Assembly: GCA_029856145.1 (NCBI GenBank) | Contig: JAHQWK010000011.1 | Coordinates: 62,001 to 126,000, forward strand | DNA from: Promethearchaeia archaeon | GTDB lineage: Archaea > Asgardarchaeota > Lokiarchaeia > Sigyniarchaeales > SOKP01 | DNA: 64,000 nt | Direction: 5' to 3' | In this document: positions 54,035 through 62,103 of the stretch, in pieces | Layout: each line of letters begins with the position of its first letter | Position numbering within the stretch: the first letter of the stretch is position 1 | The notes under the pieces: model-generated | The model's input: the letters and a program-made list of their open reading frames with translations, nothing else | Database searches by the model: none | What the model was told of the DNA's origin: nothing | Program-made: the position numbers and the translations under genes

Positions 54035-55501
54035 TTAGTCTTCTTTTGCTTCCCTATTATCCTCTGAAGGTTCTTCTTTTATTTCTTCAATAGATTCCTC
54101 CATTGGCTCTTCAATAAGTTCCTCCGCTGACTCTTCAATAAGTTCCTCCGTTGACTCTTCAACTGATTCTGGGGTAGGTTTCTCACTTGGTTCTGGTTCT
54201 GGTTTAACACCTACAGGAGTTTCACAAACGGGACATTGAATCCATCCGGGTCTTAAACTGTATCCACATTTAACACATTCTTTAAGACTTTCGTCTACTT
54301 TCCATTCTGGTATATCTAACCCCCCTTGTCTCTTCTTTGTTAACTCCTGTAATTCGTCTTCAGTCCAAACTTCCATTCCCTCAGGTAAACCAGTTCCTCG
54401 CTCAGTAGAGAATTTAGATAATTCCTCCTCTGTCCAGCTAGGCATGTCTGGCTGAGAAGCCATTCTTTTTTGTGCTTCTTCTGCTAGTTCTTCAGCAGTC
54501 CAAGATTTGAGTTCTTGACCTCCAGGAGTTCTAACTGTACCCGGTTGTTGAGTTGCTGCTTGTGCAGGCGTTTGAGGTAGTTGGGAGGGAACATTGCAAC
54601 ATTCAGCAGAAAATCGTAAAAGAGCTTCAAAACACCTTGAATATTTATTCGGTTCTTTGCCTTCGCCTGTTACTAATATTAAAGTAGTTTTATCTGCAGG
54701 TTGAGGTATTGCAATACTAAAGACAGCAATATCTGAAGCAATTCGTTCTGAATCAATACCAGAAGTGATTCCTTCCATTGAATTCATTAATTCGTTATCT
54801 TTCATTAAGAAATCACAAATTGGATCACCATGTCTTTGATAACTTTCATGATATTTTGCGAGATGGTTTTGTGTCATTGTAGAATCTAAAGAATTAATAA
54901 TTGCACTAACATAAGAATAAATTTGAGTTTTTGGACCCTTTATAGAATCCTCGAGTTTATAACCGCCTAAATCAAGTGCTCCCATTACAGGAGCGAATAA
55001 TGGTTTCTCATTTTGCATTTTTCCAAATATTGTTGCTCTCGAAAGGATACATTTGATTTCTCCATAGAATGCAATAGTATTATCTAAAAACTCTATTTTC
55101 TTATCAAATACTATACGAGGAACAGTCCGAAACAAAACATCAACCCAAGGCATCTCTTTTATAGGAATTATGGCTACACATGTTTTTTCGATTAATTCTT
55201 TTAACTTTTTGATATAATTTTTTAATTCTTTCTTTATATCATCGTATTCTTCATTTCCTAATTCCTCATTTGCTTTCTTCTCGAGTTCTTTAAATTTTTC
55301 CTCATTTACTTTTAAGTTTCCCCCAAAAGATTTAATTTCTCCTACAATATTATCTTTCATAATTGTAGTTGCTTTCTCAATCACTTCTTTCTGAAAATTT
55401 GAAAGTTCTTGTTCTTCACTAGAGACTAAGTATTCAGCGGGATCAAATTCTAACTTGTTTACAAATACTTGAAAAAGCTTTTTTAAAACAGTATCAGACA
55501 T
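54035..55501 (-). CDS. Multi-domain zinc-ribbon protein with W-T-x-E-E-L repeats
   Basis: The function is unknown. Residues 1-300 form a helical then alpha/beta domain with no recognised family. Residues about 325-405 contain three or four repeats beginning S-W-T-A-E-E-L, S-W-T-E-E-E-L and V-W-T-E-D-E-L, separated by roughly 22-25 residues, then W-K-V-D-E-S. A zinc ribbon follows with C-x2-C-G-Y-S-L-R-P-G-W and C-P-V-C. The C-terminus is an acidic repeat of E-E-S-x-E-E-L-I-E-E units. This repeat plus ribbon arrangement recurs in lokiarchaeal proteins. It could be an adaptor. No enzyme site is visible. Confidence 0.55.
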   Translation of the reverse strand: MSDTVLKKLFQVFVNKLEFDPAEYLVSSEEQELSNFQKEVIEKATTIMKDNIVGEIKSFGGNLKVNEEKFKELEKKANEELGNEEYDDIKKELKNYIKKLKELIEKTCVAIIPIKEMPWVDVLFRTVPRIVFDKKIEFLDNTIAFYGEIKCILSRATIFGKMQNEKPLFAPVMGALDLGGYKLEDSIKGPKTQIYSYVSAIINSLDSTMTQNHLAKYHESYQRHGDPICDFLMKDNELMNSMEGITSGIDSERIASDIAVFSIAIPQPADKTTLILVTGEGKEPNKYSRCFEALLRFSAECCNVPSQLPQTPAQAATQQPGTVRTPGGQELKSWTAEELAEEAQKRMASQPDMPSWTEEELSKFSTERGTGLPEGMEVWTEDELQELTKKRQGGLDIPEWKVDESLKECVKCGYSLRPGWIQCPVCETPVGVKPEPEPSEKPTPESVEESTEELIEESAEELIEEPMEESIEEIKEEPSEDNREAKED

Positions 55502-55646
55502 TTTCTTTCCCTTTTTTTCTGTTAATAATTTTGAATAAAAGATATTTATAATTATAGCAACGAAATGTATATAAAAATTTATTTGAATTACGCATAATAT
55601 ATAGGAAATAAAGATTAAGTGTTTTAATAAACTAATTCAAAGAATT

Positions 55647-56678
55647 ATGAGTGAATCAGATAAGAATTTCATTATATGTTTTATATCTACTATACCTAAA
55701 CATGTAAGAGAATATCTAGTTGAAAATTTGAAAAAAATAAATAATGTAAGGATTATATTTCGAAAAGATTCTTCAGAAGAAGAATTATTAAAACTTGTTC
55801 CATCAGCAGATATGTTGATTGGTTGGCGTCCTTCCAATAAGATTCTAAAAAATGCCACTAAGCTTAAATTATTTATCAATCCAGGAGCGGGAGTTCATCA
55901 TCTTTTGCAACTCTTTCATGAAATAAATAAAGAAAGGAAAGTTATTCTTATTAATGGTCATGGAAACTCTTATTTTGTAGCTCAACACACAGTTGCACTT
56001 TTATTGGCTCTAATGAATAAAATTATTCCTCATCATGAATGGATGCGACAAGGAAGATGGAGGACTGGAGATGAGGATGCCGCATCAATTCCGTTAAGAT
56101 TTAAAAAGGTGGGATTACTTGGATATGGAGCAATAAATCAACAAGTTCACTGTTTCTTAAGTGGTTTCGATGTTGAATTTTGTATTTTAAGAAAGCACTG
56201 GGAAAAACAAAAGGATCATCTACTTACAAAGATAAAAAGTTACAAAATCTCACAGCTTAATGAATTTCTTAAAGATATTGATATCCTCATAATTGCTGTA
56301 CCTGTAACTTCATTAACAAAGAAAATGATTGGGAAAACTGAATTAGAACTTTTGGGGCCAAAGGGGTTAATAATAAATGTTAGTAGAGGGGAAATTATTG
56401 ATGAAGAAAGTTTATTCAATGCTTTACAAGAAAATCATATACAAGGTGCTGCGATTGACGTATGGTATAACTATACTCCAGAAAGCAATAAAGAAGGAAA
56501 AAAATTTCCTTATCATTTTCCCTTCCATACCCTTGATAATATTATATTATCACCACATAGAGGTTATTCCCCTTTTAATGATTTATTAAGATGGAATGAA
56601 GTGATTGAGAATATTTCTCGAATGGCTCAGGGGCGTCAAGATTTTATTAATACAGTAAATCTGGAAGAGGAATATTAA
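55647..56678 (+). CDS. D-isomer-specific 2-hydroxyacid dehydrogenase
   Basis: A 2-hydroxyacid dehydrogenase family oxidoreductase. The NAD-binding motif G-L-L-G-Y-G-A-I-N is near residues 154-162, the catalytic-domain N-V-S-R-G-E-I-I-D-E (about 246-255) and the substrate-binding R at N-V-S-R are conserved, and L-S-P-H-R-G-Y (about 305-311) contains the catalytic histidine. Substrates include glycerate, lactate, phosphoglycerate and hydroxyphenylpyruvate, so assignment is open. It could reduce 2-oxoacids made from amino acids. Confidence 0.85.
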   Translation: MSESDKNFIICFISTIPKHVREYLVENLKKINNVRIIFRKDSSEEELLKLVPSADMLIGWRPSNKILKNATKLKLFINPGAGVHHLLQLFHEINKERKVILINGHGNSYFVAQHTVALLLALMNKIIPHHEWMRQGRWRTGDEDAASIPLRFKKVGLLGYGAINQQVHCFLSGFDVEFCILRKHWEKQKDHLLTKIKSYKISQLNEFLKDIDILIIAVPVTSLTKKMIGKTELELLGPKGLIINVSRGEIIDEESLFNALQENHIQGAAIDVWYNYTPESNKEGKKFPYHFPFHTLDNIILSPHRGYSPFNDLLRWNEVIENISRMAQGRQDFINTVNLEEEY

Positions 56679-57157
56679 AAAAAAATATTTTCATTTTAAA
56701 ATTCTCAAAACTTAACAAATTTTGTTATGAAATATATTTTCTCAAACATTTGGTTATTTAAATTGAAAAATTGTTTATGATTATTTAGATAAGTAAACAA
56801 TTTTGCTAGTTATAAGATTTTTTTATGGATACTTTCAACTTTAAAAGAAACTCAATATAAAATTGTTCATACATCTTTATATAATAATAAAAACTTCGAA
56901 AATATCCTTAAATTTGAGGAGTATAGAAACATTTTAAAAATTAATACATTAATATACTATTTGGAATATTTAATACATGACAAAATAGTATCTCTCTAAA
57001 TATATTAATCCGATAAAAATAAACATTTATATATTAATGTGTAATAAAATAAATTATAAAAAAAGTTGTGGTTTAAGGCGATAGTTTTAAAAAAAGGTTT
57101 AGTCAATTTGCCGATTTTTGAATTTGGCATATTTATGAAAAAATATAGTGGGTTAAA
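56679..57157. other. Gap with a possible decayed winged-helix gene
   Basis: This 479-base gap before the RHH regulator holds no intact gene. A plus-strand open frame at 56793-56999 is described separately. The remainder is AT-rich leader with TATA-like segments before the RHH gene. Confidence 0.4.
56793..56999 (+). pseudogene. Possible winged-helix remnant
   Basis: Between a TAA at 56790 and the stop at 56997, one frame is open for 68 codons. Its end reads I-L-K-F-E-E-Y-R-N-I-L-K-I-N-T-L-I-Y-Y-L, very like a helix-turn-helix recognition region, followed by an L-I-H-D-K-I-V turn. No ATG, GTG or TTG lies before the first 50 codons, so it may be a dead remnant or use a rare start. It precedes the RHH regulator by about 160 bases. 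Confidence 0.35.
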
Positions 57158-57448
57158 ATGAAAATTGTAACTGTTAACATTCCTGAATCCTATATCGATA
57201 GTATAGAAAAATTAGTGGGGGGAAATGGGCTATATCCATCTAGATCCGAGTTAATTAGAGTAGCTGTTCGAGATTTTCTTATCAGAGAACTAAAAATGGC
57301 CAACAATTTGGCTAAATATAAAGAGGCTGAAATTGAAGAATTCGATGATGAAAATTATGTAAGAGTACCAATCAAGCGATTAAATGAAAAAGATGAACCA
57401 GTTCGTGAATTTAAAACGTATAAGATTATCAAACGATTAGAATATTAA
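57158..57448 (+). CDS. Ribbon-helix-helix (CopG-type) regulator
   Basis: The 96-residue protein opens with the DNA-contacting strand K-I-V-T-V-N-I-P-E-S-Y (residues 2-12), followed by helix L-Y-P-S-R-S-E-L-I-R-V-A-V-R-D-F-L (about 26-42), a clear CopG/NikR-like N-terminal ribbon-helix-helix. The C-terminal half is acidic then basic with a repeated I-K-R-L motif and does not resemble the NikR ACT domain. It is probably a transcription regulator, possibly of the downstream sugar genes or of itself. Confidence 0.75.
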   Translation: MKIVTVNIPESYIDSIEKLVGGNGLYPSRSELIRVAVRDFLIRELKMANNLAKYKEAEIEEFDDENYVRVPIKRLNEKDEPVREFKTYKIIKRLEY

Positions 57449-57500
57449 ATTTTTTTATAATATACTCTTTATAAATTAGGTATAAGTTGGTTAGAAAAAG

Positions 57501-57527
57501 TTTTTTCCTTTTTTTTATTTTTTTTTG
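57501..57527 (+). terminator. T-rich terminator after the RHH gene
   Basis: A long series of T runs (T6, T9 and T9-class tracts broken by CC and A) lies about 55 bases after the RHH stop codon. It is a strong archaeal U-tract terminator candidate. Confidence 0.5.
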
Positions 57528-57615
57528 AGTATCTAAACACTCTCTAAATTCCTCAATTAAGTAAAAAATAAATACAATTAAAATAATCTTAATAAATCTA
57601 ATGTAAAAAAGATTC

Positions 57616-57630
57616 GAGGTAGTTTTTATT
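57616..57630 (+). promoter_or_regulatory. Shine-Dalgarno GAGGT and candidate ATT start of the GalT-like gene
   Basis: GAGGT (57616-57620) lies seven bases before ATT (57628), in frame with the GalT-like protein and adding 15 protein-like codons before its first ATG. The next sugar gene uses GAGGT seven bases before TTG at 59008, so the spacing is identical. No ribosome site precedes the ATG at 57673. Confidence 0.5.
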
Positions 57631-57672
57631 TCTAATAAATTAGAAAGCCAAGATCATTATGCGCCTAAATTC

Positions 57673-58905
57673 ATGGAATGGGGTATAATTAATAAAGAAA
57701 ATTTTGAGAATAAAACTACTTACGATGTTCCAATTAAGAGATGGGACCCTCTATCAACAGTAAGCATACGAACTGAGGATTTTGGTTTAAGAAAAGGGAA
57801 ACCAAGATATTATGGGCATTATTCTTATATTTCTCCAATTAGGGGAAAACGACCTAAAGGATTTAAGACAATAGAAGAAGAAAAGCATCTCTATGATTGT
57901 TCAAAAAAAATTGTTGGTAAATATAATGATGTATTTTCCTCAGTAATTGAAGGAAAAATAGTATATGATGATTGGGGTATGCCATTAGGAAATGGATTTA
58001 CAATTATTATTTCCGAAGATGAAAAAAGACGGGATAATCCCTTCTCAGAAGCACCACATCGAATAGATAAAATTTCAGATAAATCTAAAGCACTAACGTT
58101 AATAAATAGATATCCTTCGATGGCAAGAGTAGTAGATCCGGATATAGATAAGCATATTCAGCAAAATCTTCCTTCTCATTTGAAATTATCAAAAGGAATA
58201 AATTTAGTTAGCATTTCAAGAAGTTTCTATCCTTCTTTATGCTTTAATTTAATACCACATGGAGTTTTAGCAGGTATTTTTCTGTCAATGAGAGCAGCAA
58301 TTCTATATTGTATTGAAGAAGCTATTAATAGGGATTATTATGATATTCCTGTTATGCCATTTTTTAATATTGGAACTAAAGTTGGAGGATCCCAACCTAG
58401 AATACATAGTCAAGTTTATATCGATTTAAATATGGATGGTCATGGAAGTAGATTAGAAGGATATCTTGAAGCATTTAAAGAAATGGGGAGTAAATGTCAT
58501 CTATGTCAAACCACTCATGGGGGAACAGATAGGATTATATTAGAAACTGAATTCTGGACTTTTTACAATACTGGAAGTCCTGTAAGAAATTATCATATAA
58601 GATTTCATCCAAATGAACATTTAAGAAGATTTGCCCAATTAAAAGTTAACCAGATTGAAGATTTAGCAAAGTCTCTAAAAATTATTTTTCAAGCATTAGA
58701 CGATATTGAAATTGATAGAAACCGTAATATTTTATTTAATTGTTGTCCATATGGTTATGATGCTGATTTTCATATGTTTGCGGATATTATTCCACATGAA
58801 GTAATTGGTGGAGCTGAGATGGCTGATGATATGCGAGTTGCAAGAAAATTACCTCACGTTGCAGCAGAAGAAATTAGAAATTCGCTGAAGAAATATCTTG
58901 ATTGA
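57673..58905 (+). CDS. GalT-like nucleotidyltransferase (HIT superfamily)
   Basis: The protein resembles galactose-1-phosphate uridylyltransferases and related HIT-fold transferases. It has G-G-S-Q-P-R-I-H-S-Q (about residues 237-246), where the second position of the usual H-P-H-G-Q loses its first histidine (R) but keeps the nucleophilic one, C-H-L-C (about 276-279) as a zinc ligand pair, and D-F-H-M-F-A-D-I-I-P-H (about 364-374) in the second half. It could move a uridylyl or adenylyl group between sugar phosphates, linked to the next gene. The listed ATG is the first conventional start; the true start may be the ATT at 57628. Confidence 0.75.
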   Translation: MEWGIINKENFENKTTYDVPIKRWDPLSTVSIRTEDFGLRKGKPRYYGHYSYISPIRGKRPKGFKTIEEEKHLYDCSKKIVGKYNDVFSSVIEGKIVYDDWGMPLGNGFTIIISEDEKRRDNPFSEAPHRIDKISDKSKALTLINRYPSMARVVDPDIDKHIQQNLPSHLKLSKGINLVSISRSFYPSLCFNLIPHGVLAGIFLSMRAAILYCIEEAINRDYYDIPVMPFFNIGTKVGGSQPRIHSQVYIDLNMDGHGSRLEGYLEAFKEMGSKCHLCQTTHGGTDRIILETEFWTFYNTGSPVRNYHIRFHPNEHLRRFAQLKVNQIEDLAKSLKIIFQALDDIEIDRNRNILFNCCPYGYDADFHMFADIIPHEVIGGAEMADDMRVARKLPHVAAEEIRNSLKKYLD

Positions 58906-59007
58906 GCATTTTACTTTCTAATGCCATAACCTTTATAATTCAAATTGAATTAGATTTATATCTATTAAATATGTTACATATTTGAAAATTTCCATGAGGT
59001 ACCAATA

Positions 59008-60156
59008 TTGAGAGAATGGTCTGCTATAATCTTGGCAGGTGGTAAAGGCAAACGGTTAATGCCTTTAACTTCACAAGTTCCAAAACCTCTAGTTAAGGTT
59101 ACAAATGTTCCTATGGTCGATTATGCGATTGCACATTTATTGTATGCTAATATAAAACATATTATTATAGCATTAGCATATATGGGTAAAGAAATGAAAG
59201 AATACATCAAAAAAACATGGACAAAAGACAAATTGGGAGACGTGGAATTAGAATGTGAGATTCAAGAGAGTAGAGGTACCGCAGATGCGTATAGGCTTTT
59301 AACCGATCAAATAGACTCTGAAAAAATTGTAGTTTCAATGGCAGATATTGTAACAAACCTTCCAATGAAACGTTTCATGGAATTTCACTCTGAAAAAGGG
59401 GGATTAGCTACTATTTCAATGAAAACTATTGCCAGTCATATATCTCAATATGGTGTAGTACTATTAGATGATAATAGGAAGATTTACCTTTTTTTAGAAA
59501 AACCTGCACCGATGGAATTATATTTAAGCAGTATGTCTCAACGAGAAGATCTTTTTTTACATACAAATGTTGCCAACACAGGTATATACTGTTTTAAAAA
59601 AGAAATTGGAGATATCCTTCATGAAACAGGTTTAATGGATTTTGGTGGCGAAGTCTTTCCCTATTTGCTTGAAAACAAATATGATTTATTTGGGTTTGTT
59701 GAGGATTATTATTGGATGGATGCAGGAAATTCTACTACCTATTTATGGGCGAATTGGGATCTTTTACGTAAATATGCATGGCCAATTTTACCCAAAGGAG
59801 TTGATTATGATGGAATTTATATAGAGGGTGTAATAAATTCTGGACAAAATATCGTAATCGAGAAACCAACTTGTTTTGGGGAATTTGTTCAATTAGAGAA
59901 TCGTGTAAAGATCAAAGAATTAACATCTATTGGAAATAATGTAACAATCGGAGAAGATACTATAATAGAGAAGAGTGCAATATGGGATGAAATTAAAATT
60001 GGTGCTGGATGTATTATAACAGAAAGTATAATTTGTAATAATTGTGAAATCGGAGATAATGTAGTTTTAGAGAGAGCGATTATTGCACCAAATTGTAAGA
60101 TCAGTAGTAACTCTCAAATCAGAGATAAAACAATAGAGCTTGGAAGAGAAATATAA
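59008..60156 (+). CDS. NDP-sugar nucleotidyltransferase with left-handed beta-helix tail
   Basis: The protein makes an activated sugar nucleotide, such as ADP/UDP/GDP-glucose or a related sugar. The nucleotide motif L-A-G-G-K-G-K-R-L-M-P-L-T (residues 8-20), then K-P-L-V-K-V (about 26-31), is of the mannose-1-phosphate guanylyl/glucose-1-phosphate type. D-Y-Y-W-M-D-A-G-N (about 231-239) is the second active-site motif. Residues about 265-382 hold hexapeptide repeats (left-handed beta helix). The start is TTG with a GAGGT ribosome site seven bases upstream. It follows the GalT-like gene on the same strand. Confidence 0.88.
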   Translation: MREWSAIILAGGKGKRLMPLTSQVPKPLVKVTNVPMVDYAIAHLLYANIKHIIIALAYMGKEMKEYIKKTWTKDKLGDVELECEIQESRGTADAYRLLTDQIDSEKIVVSMADIVTNLPMKRFMEFHSEKGGLATISMKTIASHISQYGVVLLDDNRKIYLFLEKPAPMELYLSSMSQREDLFLHTNVANTGIYCFKKEIGDILHETGLMDFGGEVFPYLLENKYDLFGFVEDYYWMDAGNSTTYLWANWDLLRKYAWPILPKGVDYDGIYIEGVINSGQNIVIEKPTCFGEFVQLENRVKIKELTSIGNNVTIGEDTIIEKSAIWDEIKIGAGCIITESIICNNCEIGDNVVLERAIIAPNCKISSNSQIRDKTIELGREI

Positions 60157-60196
60157 ATTTTATTGATATTATTAATAAAATGAAAGATAATCCATA

Positions 60197-61912
60197 TTAC
60201 TTTTTAGCAAAAGGTTCAAGGTCTAATGCTTCAAATATATCATCTAAAGCTTCAATTGTTCCTAAAAAGTGCCATTCCCCTTCATCAACGTTTTGTCCGG
60301 TTGCATACTTACTTGCCATATTATATAACCTGATGAAATTTTCATAATGTAAGGCTATTCTATTTTCTGCATAATCTCTAGCACTCCAAGTTGTTATTAG
60401 AAATTGCCAATCACTACTTTGTAAGAGTAAGAGTTCTCGTACCATCTGTTTAAGAATTTTGAGTAAATTTGGATCGCTTGAATTTTTATATTTTGCGATG
60501 ATCTCTTCGCTCTTTGCTTCACATTCATATATTCTCTCCCATGTCCAAGTCGTCCACTCATTTAACCACACCCAATGAGAACTGGCTTGCCCCCATGATC
60601 CCTCAATCACAGAAACAACCTTATTAGGTGGGTTCTTTTCTAAATGTATTCTTGTGTTCGTCAATTCTACTTCAGGATCATCCTCTACCCACCGAAGAAC
60701 TCTGGCTAACCACCAGTTTCCCTCAAACCACCAATGGCCAAACAGCTCTGCATCATATGGCGACACGACAATACCATTTCTTCCATTTTTATCTTTGTAA
60801 TCTCGTAAAATATCTTTAATAAGATTTAGATAATGACCCGCATTTTCATCTAGTTTCCCAGGTATGTCCTCTGGCCAATAAAGCATTTTTTTCCCTAAAT
60901 CTAATTTCGCTTCTGTAACTTTCCAATATCGGAGACCTCCCGGATAGTGTTTCTTATGGAAATCAAGATACTCGGCACAGCCGGGATACCCATGCTCTCC
61001 GCTCCATACCACAATCCCTGTTTTTTCATCCCTAGTAAAAAAACCAACAGGTGCGGGGGTAGATGGATCAGTAGAAACTAAATATGGCTCATATTGAGAT
61101 TTTTCAAAAGATGTTGGAATTTCTTCATATTGAGAAGAAAATTGTTTCCAGAGTTCCGCAAGTAAAGGAAATCGAGCTGCATAAACACCCTGAGATTTTC
61201 CTCCTAAAAGTAAGGCTGTATCAATAAAGAAATATTTCAAACCATTTTTAGCAAGAAAATATTCTACACCAGGTCTTTCATACTCCTCATCTGTAATTGG
61301 ATTTTTCCATCGATATGCAGGACGATATCCACATTCGGGTAACCATGCACCAGTAGGAGCTCTCCCAAAATGAAGTTTATAATTATCAACTGCAGTTTTA
61401 AATTGGGCATCAATAGATGAATCTTTAGAAAGCAATGGAGCATATCCATGAGTTGCCCCACAAGTGATGATATCAACAAGCCCCATATCTTGTAGATTTT
61501 TATATGCTCCCACGATGTCTTTATTGTATCTATTTAAGAAATTGTCTCTAACTCGGTCATAGAACTCCTGCCACCACTTTGTTAATTTGATTCGTCCATC
61601 TTTATATTTATTTTCTGTAAAATCCTCAAAATCATATAAAGCAGCATTGTATTTTTCTTCCAAATATCCTAAAAAGCCATCAACAAATTTAGGATTACGA
61701 AGCATTTCACATAATACTGGTGTAAGACCAATGGTAAGTTTTGGATGATATCCATCATCAATGAGTTTATATAATTCTATTAAAAGGGGGATATATGTTT
61801 CTGCAGCCGCTTCATTAACCCAATCCATCCCATGCGGCCACACGCCATGGCCCAATACCCACGGGAGGTGACTATGCAAAACTAAACAGAATGAACCCAA
61901 TATTTCAGTCAT
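60197..61912 (-). CDS. GH57 1,4-alpha-glucan branching enzyme
   Basis: The enzyme makes alpha-1,6 branches in glycogen. The GH57 start is L-V-L-H-S-H-L-P-W-V (about residues 10-19); the nucleophile is E193 in G-A-W-L-P-E-C-G-Y-R-P and the acid/base D387 in S-P-Y-D-A-E-L-F-G-H-W-W. These are arranged as in the Thermococcus TK1436 branching enzyme, and the C-terminal helical region (DUF1957-type, with W-x-W-L-N-E-W-T-T-W) is present. Length 571 is typical. It lies convergent with the nucleotidyltransferase gene and divergent from the mutase-like gene, in the glycogen group. Confidence 0.92.
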   Translation of the reverse strand: MTEILGSFCLVLHSHLPWVLGHGVWPHGMDWVNEAAAETYIPLLIELYKLIDDGYHPKLTIGLTPVLCEMLRNPKFVDGFLGYLEEKYNAALYDFEDFTENKYKDGRIKLTKWWQEFYDRVRDNFLNRYNKDIVGAYKNLQDMGLVDIITCGATHGYAPLLSKDSSIDAQFKTAVDNYKLHFGRAPTGAWLPECGYRPAYRWKNPITDEEYERPGVEYFLAKNGLKYFFIDTALLLGGKSQGVYAARFPLLAELWKQFSSQYEEIPTSFEKSQYEPYLVSTDPSTPAPVGFFTRDEKTGIVVWSGEHGYPGCAEYLDFHKKHYPGGLRYWKVTEAKLDLGKKMLYWPEDIPGKLDENAGHYLNLIKDILRDYKDKNGRNGIVVSPYDAELFGHWWFEGNWWLARVLRWVEDDPEVELTNTRIHLEKNPPNKVVSVIEGSWGQASSHWVWLNEWTTWTWERIYECEAKSEEIIAKYKNSSDPNLLKILKQMVRELLLLQSSDWQFLITTWSARDYAENRIALHYENFIRLYNMASKYATGQNVDEGEWHFLGTIEALDDIFEALDLEPFAKK

Positions 61913-62103
61913 AATTCTATATTATCTCTAATGAAAGTTAAATTAATCGAAATTTGCTATTGTTATATAATTTTTCAATTCTTAAATATTAAAGAGAATC
62001 TTAAATATTCAAAAATCGTTAAAGTTATATATTCTTATTTAGCTTTTTATCATATATAATATCCAATTGAAACGTTATCGATATTTTAAAGAAGTAGTTC
62101 TTA

